Below, piece after piece: positions 18,232 to 26,745 of a stretch of 64,000 nucleotides of DNA (position 1 is the first letter of the stretch; each line of letters opens with the position of its first letter). The DNA is from Pseudoxanthomonas kalamensis DSM 18571. Its GTDB lineage: Bacteria > Pseudomonadota > Gammaproteobacteria > Xanthomonadales > Xanthomonadaceae. Under the pieces are notes generated by a model. It worked only from the letters and a program-made list of their open reading frames with translations, was not told where the DNA came from and did no database searches. A program made the position numbers and the translations under genes. The stretch covers positions 1 through 64,000 of the forward strand of contig NZ_PDWQ01000001.1 of the NCBI RefSeq assembly GCF_010211745.1, written 5' to 3'.

Positions 18232-18462
18232 GTGACCAGCATGGACAGTCCCGATCCCGTCGAACAGCTACACGCCCTCGTCCAGCGCGTCAGCGAGCTG
18301 GCCGAACGCTGCCGGCGCCTGGCCGAGGAGAACCGCAGCCTGCGCAGCCAGCAGGAGCAACTGGTCGGCGAACGTTCGCAACTGCTGGCCAAGAACGAAC
18401 AGGCGCGCTCGCGGGTCGAGGCGATGATCACCCGGCTGAAATCGCTGGAGCAGCACACGTGA
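18232..18462 (+). CDS. Small coiled-coil protein (TIGR02449-like)
   Basis: A 76-residue protein that is almost entirely coiled coil (LAERCRRLAEENRSL, then a heptad pattern ending RLKSLEQHT). It matches my recollection of the small TIGR02449 family found directly before zapA in xanthomonads. GTG at 18232 was chosen because GGAGG lies ten bases before it. The ATG at 18223 is only one base after the same site. The stop overlaps the zapA GTG, so the two are coupled; a division-related role is inferred from that pairing. Confidence 0.78.
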   Translation: MTSMDSPDPVEQLHALVQRVSELAERCRRLAEENRSLRSQQEQLVGERSQLLAKNEQARSRVEAMITRLKSLEQHT

Positions 18463-18755
18463 GCGCCAACGAGACGGTCAGCGTGCACATCCTCGACCGC
18501 GAATACACGGTCGGCGTGGAGCCGGGCGAGCGCAACGGCCTGATGGCCGCGGCCAAGCTGCTGGACGGCAAGATGCGCGAAGTGCGCGGCGACAACCGCA
18601 TGGCCGCGGTGGACCGGGTCGCGGTGCTGGCCGCGCTGAATCTGGCGCACGAACTGCAGCAGCTGCGCGATGCCAACAGCTCGCGCGAGCGCGAACTGGC
18701 ACGCGCGATCGACGGCCTGCAGCACAAGCTGGACTCGGTGCTGGACGGCCTGTAG
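18459..18755 (+). CDS. zapA: Cell division protein ZapA
   Basis: A 98-residue ZapA, which crosslinks FtsZ protofilaments. VSVHILDREYTVGV opens the globular domain, LMAAAKLLDGKMREVR follows, and the C-terminal half is a dimerising coiled coil with VLAALNLAHELQQL. The start is GTG, overlapping the previous stop (GTGA). The following 6S RNA and 5-formyltetrahydrofolate cyclo-ligase complete the classical zapA-ssrS-ygfA order. Confidence 0.92.
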   Translation: MSANETVSVHILDREYTVGVEPGERNGLMAAAKLLDGKMREVRGDNRMAAVDRVAVLAALNLAHELQQLRDANSSRERELARAIDGLQHKLDSVLDGL

Positions 18756-18821
18756 GCGACCGCCGCCGGTTCCACGCAGGTTCCACTGCACGCACGCATC
18801 GGCCACGCCGACGAACGGCTT

Positions 18822-18848
18822 TTGCATCTTCCAACACGTGGCTATACT
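18822..18848 (+). promoter_or_regulatory. 6S RNA promoter
   Basis: A TTGCAT -35-like hexamer (18822-18827) and a TATACT -10 (18843-18848) are spaced by 15 bases, or 16 if TTTGCA is taken. The -10 lies about six bases before the predicted 5' end of 6S RNA. Confidence 0.6.
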
Positions 18849-18854
18849 GCAAAC

Positions 18855-19047
18855 GCATCCTCTGCCGTGTACGACGGCGTGTGCAAACATTCGCCTTGTC
18901 CCTTAATGACGACCACGGGACGGTAACGGAAGCCGGGAGTGCAGGTCCGCCTTGCAGCGGGAAGCCCGATGGCCCCCAAGCCTTCCCACTTGAACCCCGG
19001 GTTCAAGGTCGTTTCGCACGCATCGTCATGGCGGAGGATGTATTTTT
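18855..19047 (+). ncRNA. ssrS: 6S RNA
   Basis: The approximately 193-base transcript is bounded by complementary ends. GCATCCTCTGCCGTG at the 5' side pairs with CATGGCGGAGGATGT at the 3' side, closing a long stem with a large internal region, the RNA-polymerase-mimicking 6S architecture. A TATACT -10 lies directly upstream and a T-run (19043-19047) ends it. The location between zapA and the 5-FCL gene is the conserved place for ssrS in gammaproteobacteria. 6S RNA sequesters the sigma-70 holoenzyme in stationary phase. Exact ends are estimated from the stem and promoter. Confidence 0.88.
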
Positions 19048-19063
19048 CCCGCAGAATTCGCGG

Positions 19064-19669
19064 GTGAATTCCACACCCGCCACACCCGACCCGGAGCGCG
19101 CCCGCCTGCGCCGCGAACTCCGGCAACGTCGGCGCGAACTTCCCGCCGCGCAACGCATCGCCGCCGCCGATGGCCTGGCCGCGCAACTGCTGGCCCTGCC
19201 ATGGCTGACCGAAGGCGGTTACGTCGCCGGCTACTGGGCCAGCGACGGCGAGATCGGCCTGCACGTCTTCCAGCTCAAGCTGCCCGCCGGCTGCATCTAC
19301 TGCCTGCCGCTGCTGCACGGCGAGGAACTGCGCTTCGCGCCGTGGCGCTCCGGCGACCCGCTGGTCAGCAACCGCTTCGGCATTCCCGAACCCGACCTCG
19401 AACCTTCCAGCGCGCTGCCTCCCGAAGCCATGTCGCTGGTGGTGATGCCGCTGGTCGGCTTCGACGCGCACGGGCAGCGTCTGGGCATGGGCGGCGGCTG
19501 GTACGACCGCAGCTTCGCCTTCCGCCGCCATGTAGCCGCACCGCCCTGGCTGGTCGGCGTCGGCTTCGACCAGCAGCGGCTGGACGCGCCGTTGCAAGCC
19601 GAGGACTGGGACGTAGCGCCCGACGCCATCTGCACGCCTTCCGCCACCCACCTGAAGAACCCCGCATGA
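19064..19669 (+). CDS. 5-formyltetrahydrofolate cyclo-ligase
   Basis: A 201-residue enzyme (YgfA/Fau family) that converts 5-formyl-THF to 5,10-methenyl-THF. The N-terminal basic helix RARLRRELRQRRRELP and the C-terminal signature GMGGGWYDRSFAF, which contributes to ATP binding, are clear, with LVVMPLVGFDAHGQRLG before it. GTG 19064 is preferred. An in-frame ATG at 19028 lies inside the 3' arm of 6S RNA and would add an atypical 12-residue leader. It is probably transcribed by readthrough from the 6S promoter and overlaps the EVE gene by ATGA. Confidence 0.9.
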   Translation: MNSTPATPDPERARLRRELRQRRRELPAAQRIAAADGLAAQLLALPWLTEGGYVAGYWASDGEIGLHVFQLKLPAGCIYCLPLLHGEELRFAPWRSGDPLVSNRFGIPEPDLEPSSALPPEAMSLVVMPLVGFDAHGQRLGMGGGWYDRSFAFRRHVAAPPWLVGVGFDQQRLDAPLQAEDWDVAPDAICTPSATHLKNPA

Positions 19670-20133
19670 CCCGTCGCAAGCATTACTGGCTGATGAAGTC
19701 CGAACCGGACGCGTTTTCGATCGACGACCTGCGCAAGGTCGGCACCGAACCGTGGAACGGCGTGCGCAACTACCAGGCGCGCAATTTCATGCGCAGCATG
19801 CAGGTCGGCGACGGCGTGCTGTTCTACCACTCCAACTGCAAGCAGCCGGGCATCGTCGGCGTGGCCAGCGTGGCCAGCACCGCGTACCCGGACCCGACCC
19901 AGTTCGATCCCAAGTCCGACTACCACGACCCGAAAAGCACGCGCGAGGAACCGCGCTGGTCGCTGGTGGACGTGAAGTTCGAGAAGAAGCTGGGGCGCAC
20001 CCTATCGCTGGACGAGATCAAGCAGCACGCGGACGAACTGGGCGAAGGCTTCGCCCTGACCCAGCGCGGCAACCGCCTGTCGGTGCTGCCGGTGACCGCC
20101 GCACAGTGGAAGTTTCTTCTTTCCCTCGAATGA
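19666..20133 (+). CDS. EVE-domain protein
   Basis: A 155-residue single-domain EVE (PUA-like) protein: HYWLMKSEPDAFSIDDL at the N-terminus, WNGVRNYQARNFMR, GDGVLFYHSN and a C-terminal RGNRLSVLPVT. EVE domains resemble YTH domains and are thought to read modified bases in DNA or RNA. The ligand is unknown here. It is co-transcribed with the cyclo-ligase (ATGA overlap). Confidence 0.92.
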   Translation: MTRRKHYWLMKSEPDAFSIDDLRKVGTEPWNGVRNYQARNFMRSMQVGDGVLFYHSNCKQPGIVGVASVASTAYPDPTQFDPKSDYHDPKSTREEPRWSLVDVKFEKKLGRTLSLDEIKQHADELGEGFALTQRGNRLSVLPVTAAQWKFLLSLE

Positions 20134-20136
20134 CGC

Positions 20137-20162
20137 TGTAGGAGCGGCGTGAGCCGCGATGG
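20137..20162 (+). repeat. REP-like element, left copy
   Basis: TGTAGGAGCGGCGTGAGCCG begins a 25-base unit containing a GCGGC/GCCGC hairpin next to a GTAG tetranucleotide, the hallmark arrangement of REP elements associated with RAYT transposases. It is an exact inverted copy of 20747-20771. Confidence 0.75.
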
Positions 20163-20168
20163 AAGGTT

Positions 20169-20696
20169 ATGGACTGGCTCAACTTCTTCAAACGTAAGCG
20201 CGACCCTCAGCCTGTGTCCGCACCACCATCGGAGATCGAGCTAGAGGTGTTCCTCAACAACTTTCTGTCGGAGGACTACCTTGGCAAGGCCGCCGAAGCT
20301 GGTCATAGGGCAAGAGCAGCAGTTAAGGAGCACCGTCTAGATGATGCTTGGCGCTTTTATCATGAGCAGAAATCTCTCTATATGCAGCATGCACAGGCCT
20401 GCAATTTTACCGGAGAGCAGACACTGGCACTTGACGCAAGCGTCAGCGAGAACTTAGCGAACATACTGCGAATCGAGAAAAAGCATGACGACGCATTGGT
20501 TCATATCTTGTACTGCGCATTGGCTTCCCGTACAACAAAATCTCTTCAAAAGAAGCTTATGGCCTACTTCAATCGTTGCCACTTCCAAAATATTCAGTTC
20601 ACCTCTGTCGAAGCCATGATGCAATCTGAAACTAGATGGACATTCAGAAAAATCAAAGATCAAGTCCAGCAATGGCGATTGAGTACAGTTACTTGA
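20169..20696 (+). CDS. Hypothetical protein between inverted REP elements
   Basis: A 175-residue mostly helical, charged protein: a basic N-terminus (FFKRKRDP) and TPR-like helices around LDDAWRFYHEQKSLYMQHAQ and ASVSENLANILRIEKKHDDA. There is no signal peptide. I do not recognise the family. Base composition is visibly AT-richer than the flanking genes, with rarer codons. It is bounded on both sides by a perfect 25-base inverted repeat, suggesting acquisition as a cassette. A GGAAGG motif two bases before the ATG is too close for an ideal ribosome-binding site. Confidence 0.7.
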   Translation: MDWLNFFKRKRDPQPVSAPPSEIELEVFLNNFLSEDYLGKAAEAGHRARAAVKEHRLDDAWRFYHEQKSLYMQHAQACNFTGEQTLALDASVSENLANILRIEKKHDDALVHILYCALASRTTKSLQKKLMAYFNRCHFQNIQFTSVEAMMQSETRWTFRKIKDQVQQWRLSTVT

Positions 20697-20746
20697 TAAC
20701 TCCTTCAAGCCCATGCCACTTCACATCACAGCCTGATTCAGCCTTA

Positions 20747-20771
20747 CATCGCGGCTCACGCCGCTCCTACA
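20747..20771 (-). repeat. REP-like element, right copy
   Basis: The exact reverse complement of the first 25 bases of the unit at 20137, with the GTAG tetranucleotide and hairpin read on the minus strand. It lies 19 bases before rpiA. The two copies form a head-to-head pair around the gene at 20169. Confidence 0.75.
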
Positions 20772-20789
20772 ACCACCATTGAATACCCC

Positions 20790-21437
20790 ATGTCCGAAAT
20801 GAAGCGCCTGGCTGGCGAAAAGGCCATCGAATACGTCGAGGATGGCATGATCGTCGGCGTCGGCACCGGCTCGACCGTGGCCTATTTCATCGACGCGCTG
20901 GCGCGGATCAAGGACCGCATCGCCGGCACCGTGTCCAGTTCCGAACAGAGCACCGCGCGACTGCGGCAGCACGGTATCGAAGTGCTGGACCTCAACCACG
21001 CCGGCGCCCTGTCGCTGTACGTGGACGGTGCCGACGAATGCGACCCGCACAAGCGCCTGATCAAGGGCGGCGGCGCGGCGCTGACCCGCGAGAAGATCAT
21101 CGCCGAGGCCAGCCAGAAGTTCGTCTGCATCGTCGACCCGAGCAAGCAGGTGCCGGTGCTGGGCACGTTCCCGTTGCCGGTGGAAGTGATCCCGATGGCG
21201 CGCAGCCTGGTCGCGCGCGAGATCGTGGCCATGACCGGCGGCCAGCCGGTCTGGCGCGACGGCGTGACCACCGACAACGGCAACGTGATCCTGGACGTGC
21301 ACAACCTGTCGATCGTCGATCCGGTGACGATGGAGCGCGAACTCAACCAGATTCCCGGCGTGGTCAGCGTCGGCCTGTTCGCCCGCCGTCCGGCCGATGT
21401 GGTCATCGTCGGCGGCCAGCCGCCGCAGGTGCTGTAG
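20790..21437 (+). CDS. rpiA: Ribose-5-phosphate isomerase A
   Basis: A 215-residue RpiA of the pentose phosphate pathway, interconverting ribose-5-P and ribulose-5-P. The phosphate-binding loop [16 protein letters not shown], the SSEQSTA segment, [24 protein letters not shown] with active-site Asp, Glu and Lys, and the DPSKQV region are all intact. Length is normal. The upstream right REP copy forms part of its leader. Confidence 0.96.
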   Translation: MSEMKRLAGEKAIEYVEDGMIVGVGTGSTVAYFIDALARIKDRIAGTVSSSEQSTARLRQHGIEVLDLNHAGALSLYVDGADECDPHKRLIKGGGAALTREKIIAEASQKFVCIVDPSKQVPVLGTFPLPVEVIPMARSLVAREIVAMTGGQPVWRDGVTTDNGNVILDVHNLSIVDPVTMERELNQIPGVVSVGLFARRPADVVIVGGQPPQVL

Positions 21438-21508
21438 GCCGGCGCACGCAAGCGACTGACCCGCGGGGTTTCTTCACCGGTGAGACGGGGCGGCGGGATA
21501 CTCGCCGC

Positions 21509-23002
21509 ATGACCCTGCGCTGCCTGTTCGTCGACTTCAATTCCTACTTCGCCTCGGTGGAGCAGGAAGACCGCCCGGCGTTGCGCGGCAAGCCGGTCGG
21601 GGTGGTGCCGGTGCTGGCCGAGACCACCTGTTGCATCGCCGCCAGCATCGAAGCGAAGGAATACGGCATCGGCACCGGCACCCTGGTGTCGGAAGCGCGC
21701 GCGAAGTTCCCGGACATCGAGCTGGTCGAAGCGCGGCCGGCGCGCTACGTCGAAGTCCACCACCGGCTGATGGACGCCATCGGCGACTGCATCCCGCACG
21801 GCAAGGCCGAATCGATCGACGAAGTGCCGTGCTGGCTGATCGGACGCGAACGCCGGCGCGACAACGCGGTCGCCATTGCGGAAGCCATCAAGCGCCGCAT
21901 CGCCGACGAGTTCGAGTGGCTCCGCTGCTCGATCGGCATCGCGCCGAACAAGTTCCTGGCCAAGACCGCCTCGGACATGCGCAAGCCCGACGGGCTGACC
22001 GTGCTTGAAGCCACCGACCTGCCGCAATCGCTGCTCACTCTGGAACTGAACGACTTCTGCGGCATCGGCCCGTCGATGCTGCAACGCCTGCATGCCGCCG
22101 GCATCCGCACCAGCGCGCAGTTGTGCGCGGCCAGCCGCGAACGCCTGCGACTGGTCTGGGGCAGCGTGGAAGGCGAGCGCTTCTGGATGCAGTTGCACGG
22201 CCACGACCTGCCCGAACGCCGGATCGTGCGCGGCTCGATCGGACATTCGCACGTGCTCGGCCCGGAACTGCGCAACTTCGACGGTGCCCGTTCGGTGCTG
22301 TTCAAGCTGCTGGCCAAGGCGGCCATGCGAATGCGCAAGGACGGCCTGCTCGCCCGCGGCCTGTCCATCCGCATGCGCTTCGTCGGCCTGGACAAGCGCT
22401 TCGAACGCGATCTGCCGTTCGCGCCGATCGACGACACCCCCGCCCTGCTGCACTTGCTGGGACAGCAGCTAGCCTCGTTGCGGCGGGCGATCGACAGCGG
22501 CCGCTGGAACCCGCACCGGCATCCGCCGCTATCGGTCGCGGTGACCCTGACCGGACTGGAGGAAGCCGGCTGCCAGAGCGGCGAGCTGATGCCGGGCCGT
22601 CGCCGCGACCGCGACGTGAGCCGGGTCATCGATGCGATCAACCGCAAGTACGGCAACAATTCGGTCTATTTCGGCGCCATGCAGCAAGCCGTGGCGCTGG
22701 ACGCGGCGCCGATGCGCATCCCCTTCCAGCACGTGCCGGAAACCGAACACGAAGAGGACGCGGTGACCCGCAAGCGCCACGCCGGACCGTCGGCGGCCGA
22801 CGCCGGCAGCAACGAGCTGTGGCTGCTGCGCGAACGGCAGACGCGGAAGATGGCCGAGAACGCGCATCGCCAGGCCCGACAACGCCCCTCGCCGTCCGCC
22901 GCGTCGGTCACGCGGCCGCCGAAGGCCGGCGTCGGCGGCTGGACCGACCGCAATCGCCACCCCGATCCACCCACCGCGGGCGAAACCGGCCAGCTGTTCT
23001 GA
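21509..23002 (+). CDS. Y-family (DinB-like) translesion DNA polymerase
   Basis: A 497-residue Y-family polymerase. Catalytic acidic residues are Asp9 in FVDFNSYFASVEQE and SIDE at 102-105. Palm and fingers (SIGIAPNKFLAKTASDMRKP), an HhH thumb motif (FCGIGPSMLQRLHAAGI) and a little-finger domain follow. It is longer than E. coli DinB (351) through a C-terminal disordered Arg/Pro-rich tail from about residue 410. FDGARSVLFKLLAKAAMRMR in the little-finger region is distinctive. No lexA-type operator was recognised upstream. It could be a second polymerase beside a canonical DinB elsewhere. Confidence 0.87.
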   Translation: MTLRCLFVDFNSYFASVEQEDRPALRGKPVGVVPVLAETTCCIAASIEAKEYGIGTGTLVSEARAKFPDIELVEARPARYVEVHHRLMDAIGDCIPHGKAESIDEVPCWLIGRERRRDNAVAIAEAIKRRIADEFEWLRCSIGIAPNKFLAKTASDMRKPDGLTVLEATDLPQSLLTLELNDFCGIGPSMLQRLHAAGIRTSAQLCAASRERLRLVWGSVEGERFWMQLHGHDLPERRIVRGSIGHSHVLGPELRNFDGARSVLFKLLAKAAMRMRKDGLLARGLSIRMRFVGLDKRFERDLPFAPIDDTPALLHLLGQQLASLRRAIDSGRWNPHRHPPLSVAVTLTGLEEAGCQSGELMPGRRRDRDVSRVIDAINRKYGNNSVYFGAMQQAVALDAAPMRIPFQHVPETEHEEDAVTRKRHAGPSAADAGSNELWLLRERQTRKMAENAHRQARQRPSPSAASVTRPPKAGVGGWTDRNRHPDPPTAGETGQLF

Positions 23003-23058
23003 CCCACCCGCGATCTGCCGCTACACTGGTTCGGTTTTTCACGTCTCCCGGTCCTGCC

Positions 23059-23505
23059 ATGTCCACACGCCTCGCCCTGCCCTTCCTGCTCCTGCTGCTC
23101 GGCGGCTGCGCCAGCGCCGGCAAGCCCTGGGTCGAGCTGGCCGGCCAGCGCTATCAGGTGGAAATCGCCGACGAGGAACCGGAGCGCCAGCGCGGCCTGA
23201 TGTTCCGCGACCGCATGGACGACGACCACGGCATGCTGTTCATCCACGACTTTGAAGAACCACTGGGCTACTGGATGAAGAACACCCGGATTCCGCTCGA
23301 CATCCTGTATTTCGACAGTCAACGCAAACTGGTGGCGCAGCAGCGCGACGTGCCCCCCTGTTCGGCCGGCAACGCCTGCCCGACCTACCCCAGCGGCAAG
23401 CCGGCACGCTACGTGCTGGAGCTGAACGCCGGCCAGGCTGCGCGCCTGCAGCTGGAAAACGGCGCCGAACTGGGCCTGAGCAAGAACATTCCGATCGCGC
23501 CCTAG
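23059..23505 (+). CDS. DUF192-family lipoprotein
   Basis: A 148-residue lipoprotein precursor with lipobox LLGGC (Cys17) followed by a DUF192 domain: RQRGLMFRDRMDDDHGMLF, the YWMKNTRIPLDILYFD core and a C-terminal VLELNAGQAARL. DUF192 proteins are small periplasmic or archaeal domains of unknown biochemistry. No partner genes clarify its role. Confidence 0.87.
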   Translation: MSTRLALPFLLLLLGGCASAGKPWVELAGQRYQVEIADEEPERQRGLMFRDRMDDDHGMLFIHDFEEPLGYWMKNTRIPLDILYFDSQRKLVAQQRDVPPCSAGNACPTYPSGKPARYVLELNAGQAARLQLENGAELGLSKNIPIAP

Positions 23506-23543
23506 GGCTTGATTGTGCCGGCCACAAGCCCCACAGTCGGGGC

Positions 23544-24389
23544 ATGGGGGAACGACTGACACTGCCGGACTGGGATTCGCTGGCGGCGCATGGCGACGAA
23601 AGCCTGCCCCTGCTCGGCACCGCCCTGCTGATCGCCAGCGACGAATACCCGGACCTGGACCCGGCCCAGTACGATGCGCTGGTGCAGAGCCATGTCGAGC
23701 ATCTGCGCACCGAGATCGACGCCATCGACACCCGCCCGCTGAAGATGGCAGCGATCAACCGCCACCTGTTCGACGAACTGGGCTACAGCGGCAATCACGA
23801 CGAGTACTACGACCCGCGCAACAGCTATCTCAACGAAGTGTTCGACCGCCGGCTGGGCAATCCGATCTCGCTGGCGATGGTGCAGATGGAAGTCGCGCGC
23901 CGGCTGGGCGTGCCGCTGGACGGGGTGTCCTTCCCCGGCCATTTCCTGGTCCGCTTGCCGGTAGACGACGGCATCCTGGTGATGGACCCGTTCAACGGCG
24001 GTCGCCCGCTGGGCGCCGACGAGCTGCGCGAGCGCGCCAAACCGCATCTGGGCGGCGACGTGCCGGACGACAACGCGCTGCTGCAGATCCTCGACCCGGC
24101 CTCGCACCGCGCCATCCTGACCCGGGTCCTGCGCAACCTGCACGGCCTGTACGCCGAACGCGACGAATGGGATCGCGCCGCGCGCAGCGCCGACCGCATG
24201 CTGAAGCTGACCCCCGACCAGCCCGACGCCCTGCGCGACCGTGGCCTGGCCTACCTGAAGCTGGACTACCTGACCGGCGCCCGCGCCGACCTTGGCCGTT
24301 ATCTGGAACTGGCGCCGGAAGCGCAGGATTCCGACGCCATGCGCGAGCGCCTGGTCGAACTGAACGTACAGCCTTCGAAGCTGCACTAG
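23544..24389 (+). CDS. SirB1-family transglutaminase-like/TPR protein
   Basis: A 281-residue SirB1-type protein. A transglutaminase-like domain (about residues 30-200, with YYDPRNSYLNEVFDRRLGNP and GVSFPGHFLVRL) is followed by TPR repeats (RNLHGLYAERDEWDRAARSA and ALRDRGLAYLKLDYLTGARA). The activity is undefined in most bacteria, where it is often called a regulator without proof. Its stop is 10 bases from the convergent waaA stop. Confidence 0.87.
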   Translation: MGERLTLPDWDSLAAHGDESLPLLGTALLIASDEYPDLDPAQYDALVQSHVEHLRTEIDAIDTRPLKMAAINRHLFDELGYSGNHDEYYDPRNSYLNEVFDRRLGNPISLAMVQMEVARRLGVPLDGVSFPGHFLVRLPVDDGILVMDPFNGGRPLGADELRERAKPHLGGDVPDDNALLQILDPASHRAILTRVLRNLHGLYAERDEWDRAARSADRMLKLTPDQPDALRDRGLAYLKLDYLTGARADLGRYLELAPEAQDSDAMRERLVELNVQPSKLH

Positions 24390-24398
24390 GCAGCCGCC

Positions 24399-25691
24399 TC
24401 AGCCGGCCGGCAGGTCTTCGGCGATCATCGCCAGCGTCTTCTGCAACGCGCCGCGACCACGCTCGACCAGGTCACGGCCGGCAGCGGCCATTCGCGCGCG
24501 CTCGTCGGTGTCCTCCAGCAACACCCGCAATGCGGCGCCCACTTCCAGCGCATCGGCGCGCACCTTCAGCGCGCCCGCCTCCTGCAGGCGGCGCGAAATT
24601 TCGGCGAAGTTGTGCAGATGCGGGCCGGTGACCATCGGCGTGCCCACCGCCGCCGACTCCAGCAGGTTGTGCCCGCCGATGTCCTGCAGGCTACCGCCGA
24701 CGAAGGCGACGTCGGCGCAAGCGTAGAACGCCATCAACTCGCCCAGCGTATCGACGACGAACACGTCGGCTTCGCCGGGCCAGCGCTCGCGGCTGCGGCT
24801 GGCGGTCCGATAGCCTGCGGCGCGCGCCAGTTCCAGCACGCGCGGAAACCGCTCCGGGTGCCGCGGCGCCCACAGCAGCAGCAGGTCCGGCCAACGCTGA
24901 CGCAACTTGCGATGGATCTCCAGCACCGCGGTCTCTTCGCCTTCGTGGGTGCTGGCGGCGATCCAGGCCGGCCGCGTCTGCGGCGATTGCTGCCGGAATT
25001 CGGCCACGAACGCCTCCAGCCCGGCCGGCGCGGCGATATCGAATTTCAGGTTGCCGGTTTCGGTCACCGCCTCGGCGTTCGCCCCCAGGCGGACGAAGCG
25101 CTTGCCGTCCATCGCCGACTGCGCGCCGATCCGGCGTACCGTGCGCACGACCCGCGAGATCAGCGGCCCCAGCACCGCATAGCCGCGCAGCGAACGCGCC
25201 GACAGCCGTGCGTTGAGGATGTACAGCGGTACGCCTTGGTCGTGGCAACCCAGCAGCAGGTTGGGCCACAGCTCGGTTTCCATCACCAGCGCCAGACGCG
25301 GGCGGAAATGCCGCAGGAAGCGCCGAACCGCGCCGGGCAGGTCGTAGGGCACATACACGTGCTGCACGTCGTCGCCCCACAGCGCGCGCACCCGTGCCGA
25401 GCCGGTCGGGGTGATGGTGGTCACCAGCCAGCGCCAGTGCGGGTGCTGCCTGCGCAGCGCATCGACCACCGGGGCGGCGGCGTTGACCTCGCCCACCGAT
25501 ACCGCGTGCAACCAGACGTCCACCGGTTCGGCCGGTCCCGGATAGCTGCCATAGCGCTCGTTCCAGCGCTGGAAATAGTCGGCGAAACGGAACCCGCGCC
25601 AGATCAGGTGGTACACCGTGACCGGAGTCAGCACGTACAACACCGCCGAATACAGGGTGCGCAGCAGTCGCTCAGTCAGGTCCTTCGGCAT
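24399..25691 (-). CDS. waaA: 3-deoxy-D-manno-octulosonic acid transferase WaaA
   Basis: A 430-residue GT30 Kdo transferase that adds Kdo to lipid A precursor at the inner membrane. An N-terminal membrane-associated segment (residues 11-28) precedes WLHAVSVGEVNAAAPVVDAL, TTITPTGSARV, the acidic ETELWPNLL motif and the C-terminal FVGGSLQDIGGHNLLESAAVG nucleotide-sugar region. ATG at 25691 was preferred; a TTG two codons upstream is possible. It diverges from the first lpxL-like gene 39 bases away. Confidence 0.95.
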   Translation of the reverse strand: MPKDLTERLLRTLYSAVLYVLTPVTVYHLIWRGFRFADYFQRWNERYGSYPGPAEPVDVWLHAVSVGEVNAAAPVVDALRRQHPHWRWLVTTITPTGSARVRALWGDDVQHVYVPYDLPGAVRRFLRHFRPRLALVMETELWPNLLLGCHDQGVPLYILNARLSARSLRGYAVLGPLISRVVRTVRRIGAQSAMDGKRFVRLGANAEAVTETGNLKFDIAAPAGLEAFVAEFRQQSPQTRPAWIAASTHEGEETAVLEIHRKLRQRWPDLLLLWAPRHPERFPRVLELARAAGYRTASRSRERWPGEADVFVVDTLGELMAFYACADVAFVGGSLQDIGGHNLLESAAVGTPMVTGPHLHNFAEISRRLQEAGALKVRADALEVGAALRVLLEDTDERARMAAAGRDLVERGRGALQKTLAMIAEDLPAG

Positions 25692-25730
25692 GGGCAATTA
25701 GGATAACCGGCCGACCGCTACAATGCGTCA

Positions 25731-26663
25731 ATGGCCGATCAGGACAAGCAGGCAACCACAGGCGAACCGCCGCCCCCGCTGGGGCTGCGGCAATGGCCGA
25801 CCTGGATCGGCATCGGCCTGGCTTGGCTGCTGGCGCGGCTGCCGTGGACCTTCCAGCGCGCGCTCGGCCGCGGCTTGGGCTGGCTGCTGTACCGGCTTAT
25901 GGGCAGCCGACGCAGGATCGCCGAACGCAACATCGCCCTGTGCTTCCCCGAACTGGACCTCGCCGCCCAGGCCGCCTTGGTGCGGCAGAGTTTCGTGGCC
26001 CTGGGCACCGGCGCCTTCGAGTTCGCCCGCGCCTGGTGGGGCAGTGTGGCACCGATGCGCAAACACTTGGTCGTCGAAGGGCTGGAGCATCTGCAAGCCG
26101 CGCGCGCCGGTGGCCGTGGCGTGATCGTGGTCTCCGGCCACTTCACCACCCTGGAAATCTCGGCCCGGCTGATGTGCGATTACGCCCCGCTGGCCGGCAT
26201 GTATCGCCCGCACACCCAGGGCGCGATGGAGTGGGCGGTCCGCCACGGCCGCCTGCGCTATGCCAGCGCCATGTTCACCCGCGAGGAATTGCGGCCTGCG
26301 CTGAAGCATCTCAAGCAGGGCGGGTTGTTGTGGTTCGCGCCGGACCAGGACACCCGCCGCGGTGACAGCGTGTTCGTACCGTTCTTCGGCCACCCGGCCT
26401 ACAGCCTGACCTCGACCCACCAACTGGCGCGCTTGTCCGGCGCGGCGGTGATCGCCTTCTCGCACGTGCGCCGCCCGGACGGCGGCTACACCCTGAAACT
26501 ATCGCCACCTTTCGTCGACTTCCCCTCGAAAGACGCCACCGTAGACACTGCCCGCGTCATCGCCGCCATCGAAGGCATGGTCCGCGAGGCGCCCGACCAG
26601 TACCTATGGATCCACCGACGCTTCAAACGGCAGCCAGGGGATACAGGGTCGCTATATCAGTGA
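25731..26663 (+). CDS. LpxL/HtrB-type lipid A acyltransferase (copy 1)
   Basis: A 310-residue lysophospholipid acyltransferase-family enzyme that adds secondary acyl chains to lipid A. One N-terminal membrane helix (about 25-52) precedes RIAERNIALCFPEL and the catalytic HX4E motif (His137-Glu142 in GHFTTLEIS). FAPDQD and DQYLWIHRRFKRQP complete the family signature. A close paralog lies at 58345-59265 in opposite orientation, on the far side of the T6SS island. Which of LpxL or LpxM activities each has cannot be told from sequence. Confidence 0.9.
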   Translation: MADQDKQATTGEPPPPLGLRQWPTWIGIGLAWLLARLPWTFQRALGRGLGWLLYRLMGSRRRIAERNIALCFPELDLAAQAALVRQSFVALGTGAFEFARAWWGSVAPMRKHLVVEGLEHLQAARAGGRGVIVVSGHFTTLEISARLMCDYAPLAGMYRPHTQGAMEWAVRHGRLRYASAMFTREELRPALKHLKQGGLLWFAPDQDTRRGDSVFVPFFGHPAYSLTSTHQLARLSGAAVIAFSHVRRPDGGYTLKLSPPFVDFPSKDATVDTARVIAAIEGMVREAPDQYLWIHRRFKRQPGDTGSLYQ

Positions 26664-26745
26664 TTGCCGGCGGAACCATCAATTCACGATAGTTTCTGCA
26701 TTCTCGTGACAGCGAGTAGTGCAGTCGGGACTACCTTCTGTCCCC

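Noticed and set aside
21475-21484. TCACCGGTGA palindrome before the Y-family polymerase gene, considered as an SOS operator
   Set aside because: It does not fit a LexA-type consensus I can support and is short enough to occur by chance.
26664-26745. Candidate attachment site at the left T6SS border
   Set aside because: No tRNA gene, integrase or matching direct repeat at the right border was found, so site-specific integration is not supported.
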